Source: UBA8941 sp963780545
GTDB lineage: Archaea; Thermoproteota; Bathyarchaeia; TCS64
Assembly (NCBI GenBank): GCA_963780545.1
Contig: CAWACK010000025.1
Span: 9,345 to 73,344, forward strand
Length of the DNA stretch: 64,000 nt
Reading direction: 5' to 3'
Shown: one piece after another, positions 62,859 through 64,000 of the stretch
Numbering within the stretch: position 1 is the stretch's first letter
How the letters are laid out: each line of letters opens with the position of its first letter
Translations under genes and position numbers: made by a program
Notes under the pieces: generated by a model
Database searches by the model: none
Told to the model about the DNA's origin: nothing
Seen by the model: only the letters and a program-made list of their open reading frames with translations

Positions 62859-62866
62859 CGCGCGTG
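62859..62866. repeat. C/G tract, first of three in a row
   Basis: CGCGCGTG preceded by TTTTT, 10 nt after the AroM stop. Confidence 0.75.
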
Positions 62867-62885
62867 TAAGAACAGTATACACTTT

Positions 62886-62894
62886 CGCGCGCGC
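62886..62894. repeat. C/G tract, second of three
   Basis: CGCGCGCGC preceded by ACTTT. Confidence 0.85.
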
Positions 62895-62945
62895 AACTGC
62901 ATTTTCATAGGTTTTCTGCCATAGTATCGATGGTGCATCGGCTTT

Positions 62946-62954
62946 CGCGCGCGC
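62946..62954. repeat. C/G tract, third of three
   Basis: CGCGCGCGC preceded by GCTTT. To its right an open frame (HSLFLYLAIWGVPERAH...) continues to the antitoxin start and may be another gene fragment. Confidence 0.85.
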
Positions 62955-63065
62955 CACAGCCTCTTCCTATACCTAGCAATCTGGGGCGTACCCGAGAGGG
63001 CTCACCCTCATCTAGAGTTAGAATTGTTAGAAAAGTATATAATGCTGGAGCCAAGTTGGCTATTC

Positions 63066-63326
63066 ATGAGCATCAGCATCAAGGACCTCGATGAGAGCGT
63101 CTTCAGGAACCTTAAGGCCGAGGCAGTTAGACGCGGCATGAGGATAGGAGACGCTGCTACCGAGGCCTTCAGGGCCTGGGTTGCATCTCAGAGGCAGGTT
63201 AGGGTTAGGGATAGGGACCGTATGTTGGCTGCGGCGCGTGACATGGATGCCCTGAGGGAGGGCGGCGGCGAAGGCTGGTCTGGGGTGGAGGAGGTCCGGA
63301 AGTGGCGGGACGAGAGGAAGCGGTGA
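63066..63326 (+). CDS. VapB-type antitoxin
   Basis: 86 residues from ATG 63066 (MSISIKDLDESVFRNLKAEA); the frame is open upstream to the tract at 62954. N-terminal RHH-like region, basic middle, and C-terminal WSGVEEVRKWRDERK nearly identical to the antitoxin at 45682. It overlaps the toxin start by 4 nt (GTGA). Confidence 0.85.
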   Translation: MSISIKDLDESVFRNLKAEAVRRGMRIGDAATEAFRAWVASQRQVRVRDRDRMLAAARDMDALREGGGEGWSGVEEVRKWRDERKR

Positions 63327-63717
63327 TCGACGCTTCCGTTGCAGTCAAGTGGTTCACCGAGGAGTCGGGGTCTCAGTCTGCTCTCAAGCTGAGGGATGAG
63401 CATGTCGATGGCGTGAGGATGCTTACAGCCCCAATCTGCTGTTGTATGAGGTTGCGAACGCTCTCAGGTACAAGCCGGGGTTTAGTGGTGAGAAGGTTGT
63501 TAGGGCGATCGCTGATTTGATGGATATCCAGGTCGACTTAATCATACCTAGCAGGGATTTGGTTGAGAGGGCCTCCGAACTCGCGTATACTTATGGTGTC
63601 ACCGTGTATGATTCCTGTTACCTGGCGTTGTCGGATCTGTTGGGAGTGAGTCTCTATACTTCCGATAAGAGATTCTTCGATAACGCGAAGGCGTCGGGGT
63701 GCATGATTTTTATCTAA
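63323..63717 (+). pseudogene. VapC-type PIN toxin, frameshifted
   Basis: GTG 63323 starts VIDASVAVKWFTEES...MLTAP; after a one-base shift near 63434 it continues LLLYEVANALRYKPGFSGEK, VTVYDSCYLALSD and LYTSDKRFFDNA. All PIN acidic residues are present across the two frames. Same family as 45899-46336. If the shift is a sequencing error the module is active; if not, the antitoxin is orphaned. Confidence 0.82.
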
Positions 63718-64000
63718 TCACGCGCACGTGTATGAATTTATATTCGCATTTAGGGTATCTAGTCAGAGTTACGACTCCTGATTCAGTCACTAACATAGTG
63801 TCCTTCAGCCTTATACCCAGCGAATGATTAGACTTAAGTGAACTCTGTATCAGAGCCACAAGCATATTGGCCTCCAGCTTAGCGTCGATTGTGGGCCCAA
63901 CAACAAAGCAGAGGTTAGGTTGCTCCTCCACCTCGAGTCCTATGCTGTGGCCTAGGTGACCGATAAGTTGGCAACCATTTTCCTTGGCGACCACGCCGGC
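63710..64000 (-). CDS. M24 peptidase (Xaa-Pro type), 5' end outside window
   Basis: C-terminal 96 codons of a pita-bread-fold metallopeptidase. LIGHLGHSIGLEVEEQP carries the metal-ligand His, and GIRLKDTMLVTESGVVTLT matches the usual G-x-R-x-E-D-T-V...G-x-E-x-L-T, except that the glutamate of RIEDT is Lys here. Its last six codons run through a C/G tract, so the native C-terminus may be altered. The N-terminal part lies beyond the right edge. Confidence 0.82.
   Translation of the reverse strand, partial: AGVVAKENGCQLIGHLGHSIGLEVEEQPNLCFVVGPTIDAKLEANMLVALIQSSLKSNHSLGIRLKDTMLVTESGVVTLTRYPKCEYKFIHVRVIR
63719..63730. repeat. C/G tract at convergent gene ends
   Basis: CACGCGCACGTG, fully alternating, between the PIN stop and the M24 peptidase; it encodes the last HVRV-like residues of the peptidase frame. 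Confidence 0.65.

Overview
The window looks like a chromosomal segment of an uncultivated archaeon, most probably Thermoproteota (Bathyarchaeia-like; this lineage is an inference from gene content, not from a marker tree). Archaeal signs are a ribosomal protein L35Ae gene, DUF1616 and DUF354 proteins, an Mrp/NifX/PadR operon, TATA boxes about 25-30 nt before leaderless starts, frequent GTG/TTG starts and VapBC modules. I found no rRNA, tRNA or CRISPR array.

Layout. (1) 1-27.4 kb is a surface-polysaccharide island. It holds an oxidoreductase, a DUF362 protein, four GT4 enzymes (4140, 8208, 21758, plus a remnant at 1839), GT2 enzymes, a GT-C membrane enzyme, a DUF354 GT-B-like protein, two HprK-like P-loop proteins, acetyltransferases (including an LpxD-like one), FemAB-like acyltransferases, polysaccharide deacetylases, a sugar epimerase and aminotransferase pair, and a UDP-GlcNAc 2-epimerase. 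The longest operon runs on the minus strand from 13074 to 5424. AT-rich blocks (5-13, 15.4-18, 19.6-22.9 and 24.2-25.1 kb) alternate with more GC-rich ones, as in an exchanged mosaic. Two minus-strand units (13.2-14.3 and 25.2-27.4 kb) start with the same 122-residue protein behind the same promoter and continue into DUF1616-type genes. (2) 28-38 kb encodes surface and membrane proteins: an InlB-like-repeat/GH16 protein, two coiled-coil membrane proteins, a beta-propeller protein with a divergent PadR-like zinc-ribbon regulator, and a PspC protein. (3) 38-50 kb has regulators, a PadR-NifX-Mrp operon, an AlkZ-like glycosylase, OsmC, MscS, toxin-antitoxin pairs, flavodoxin, an Fe-S protein and L35Ae. 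(4) 51-64 kb has a methyltransferase/corrinoid-protein pair, a DUF917/AroM locus, decayed surface proteins, toxin-antitoxin pairs and an M24 peptidase running off the end.

The most striking signal is a family of alternating C/G tracts. About 22 runs of 8-12 bp, plus as many shorter or imperfect ones, sit almost only between genes, and 21 of the 22 lie after 31 kb. Many lie exactly at the broken edge of a gene fragment: TnpB pieces, a CoA-transferase piece, an amino-acid permease C-terminus, PIN-domain and DUF457 proteins lacking their N-termini, winged-helix and zinc-ribbon gene pieces, IS200/IS605 hairpins. At 55789-55798 both sides are truncated genes. This suggests that the tracts mark DNA rearrangement junctions or are targets or scars of an uncharacterised process.

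A second general feature is a high number of single-base frameshifts and in-frame stops in otherwise well conserved genes. They may reflect real decay or residual sequencing error.
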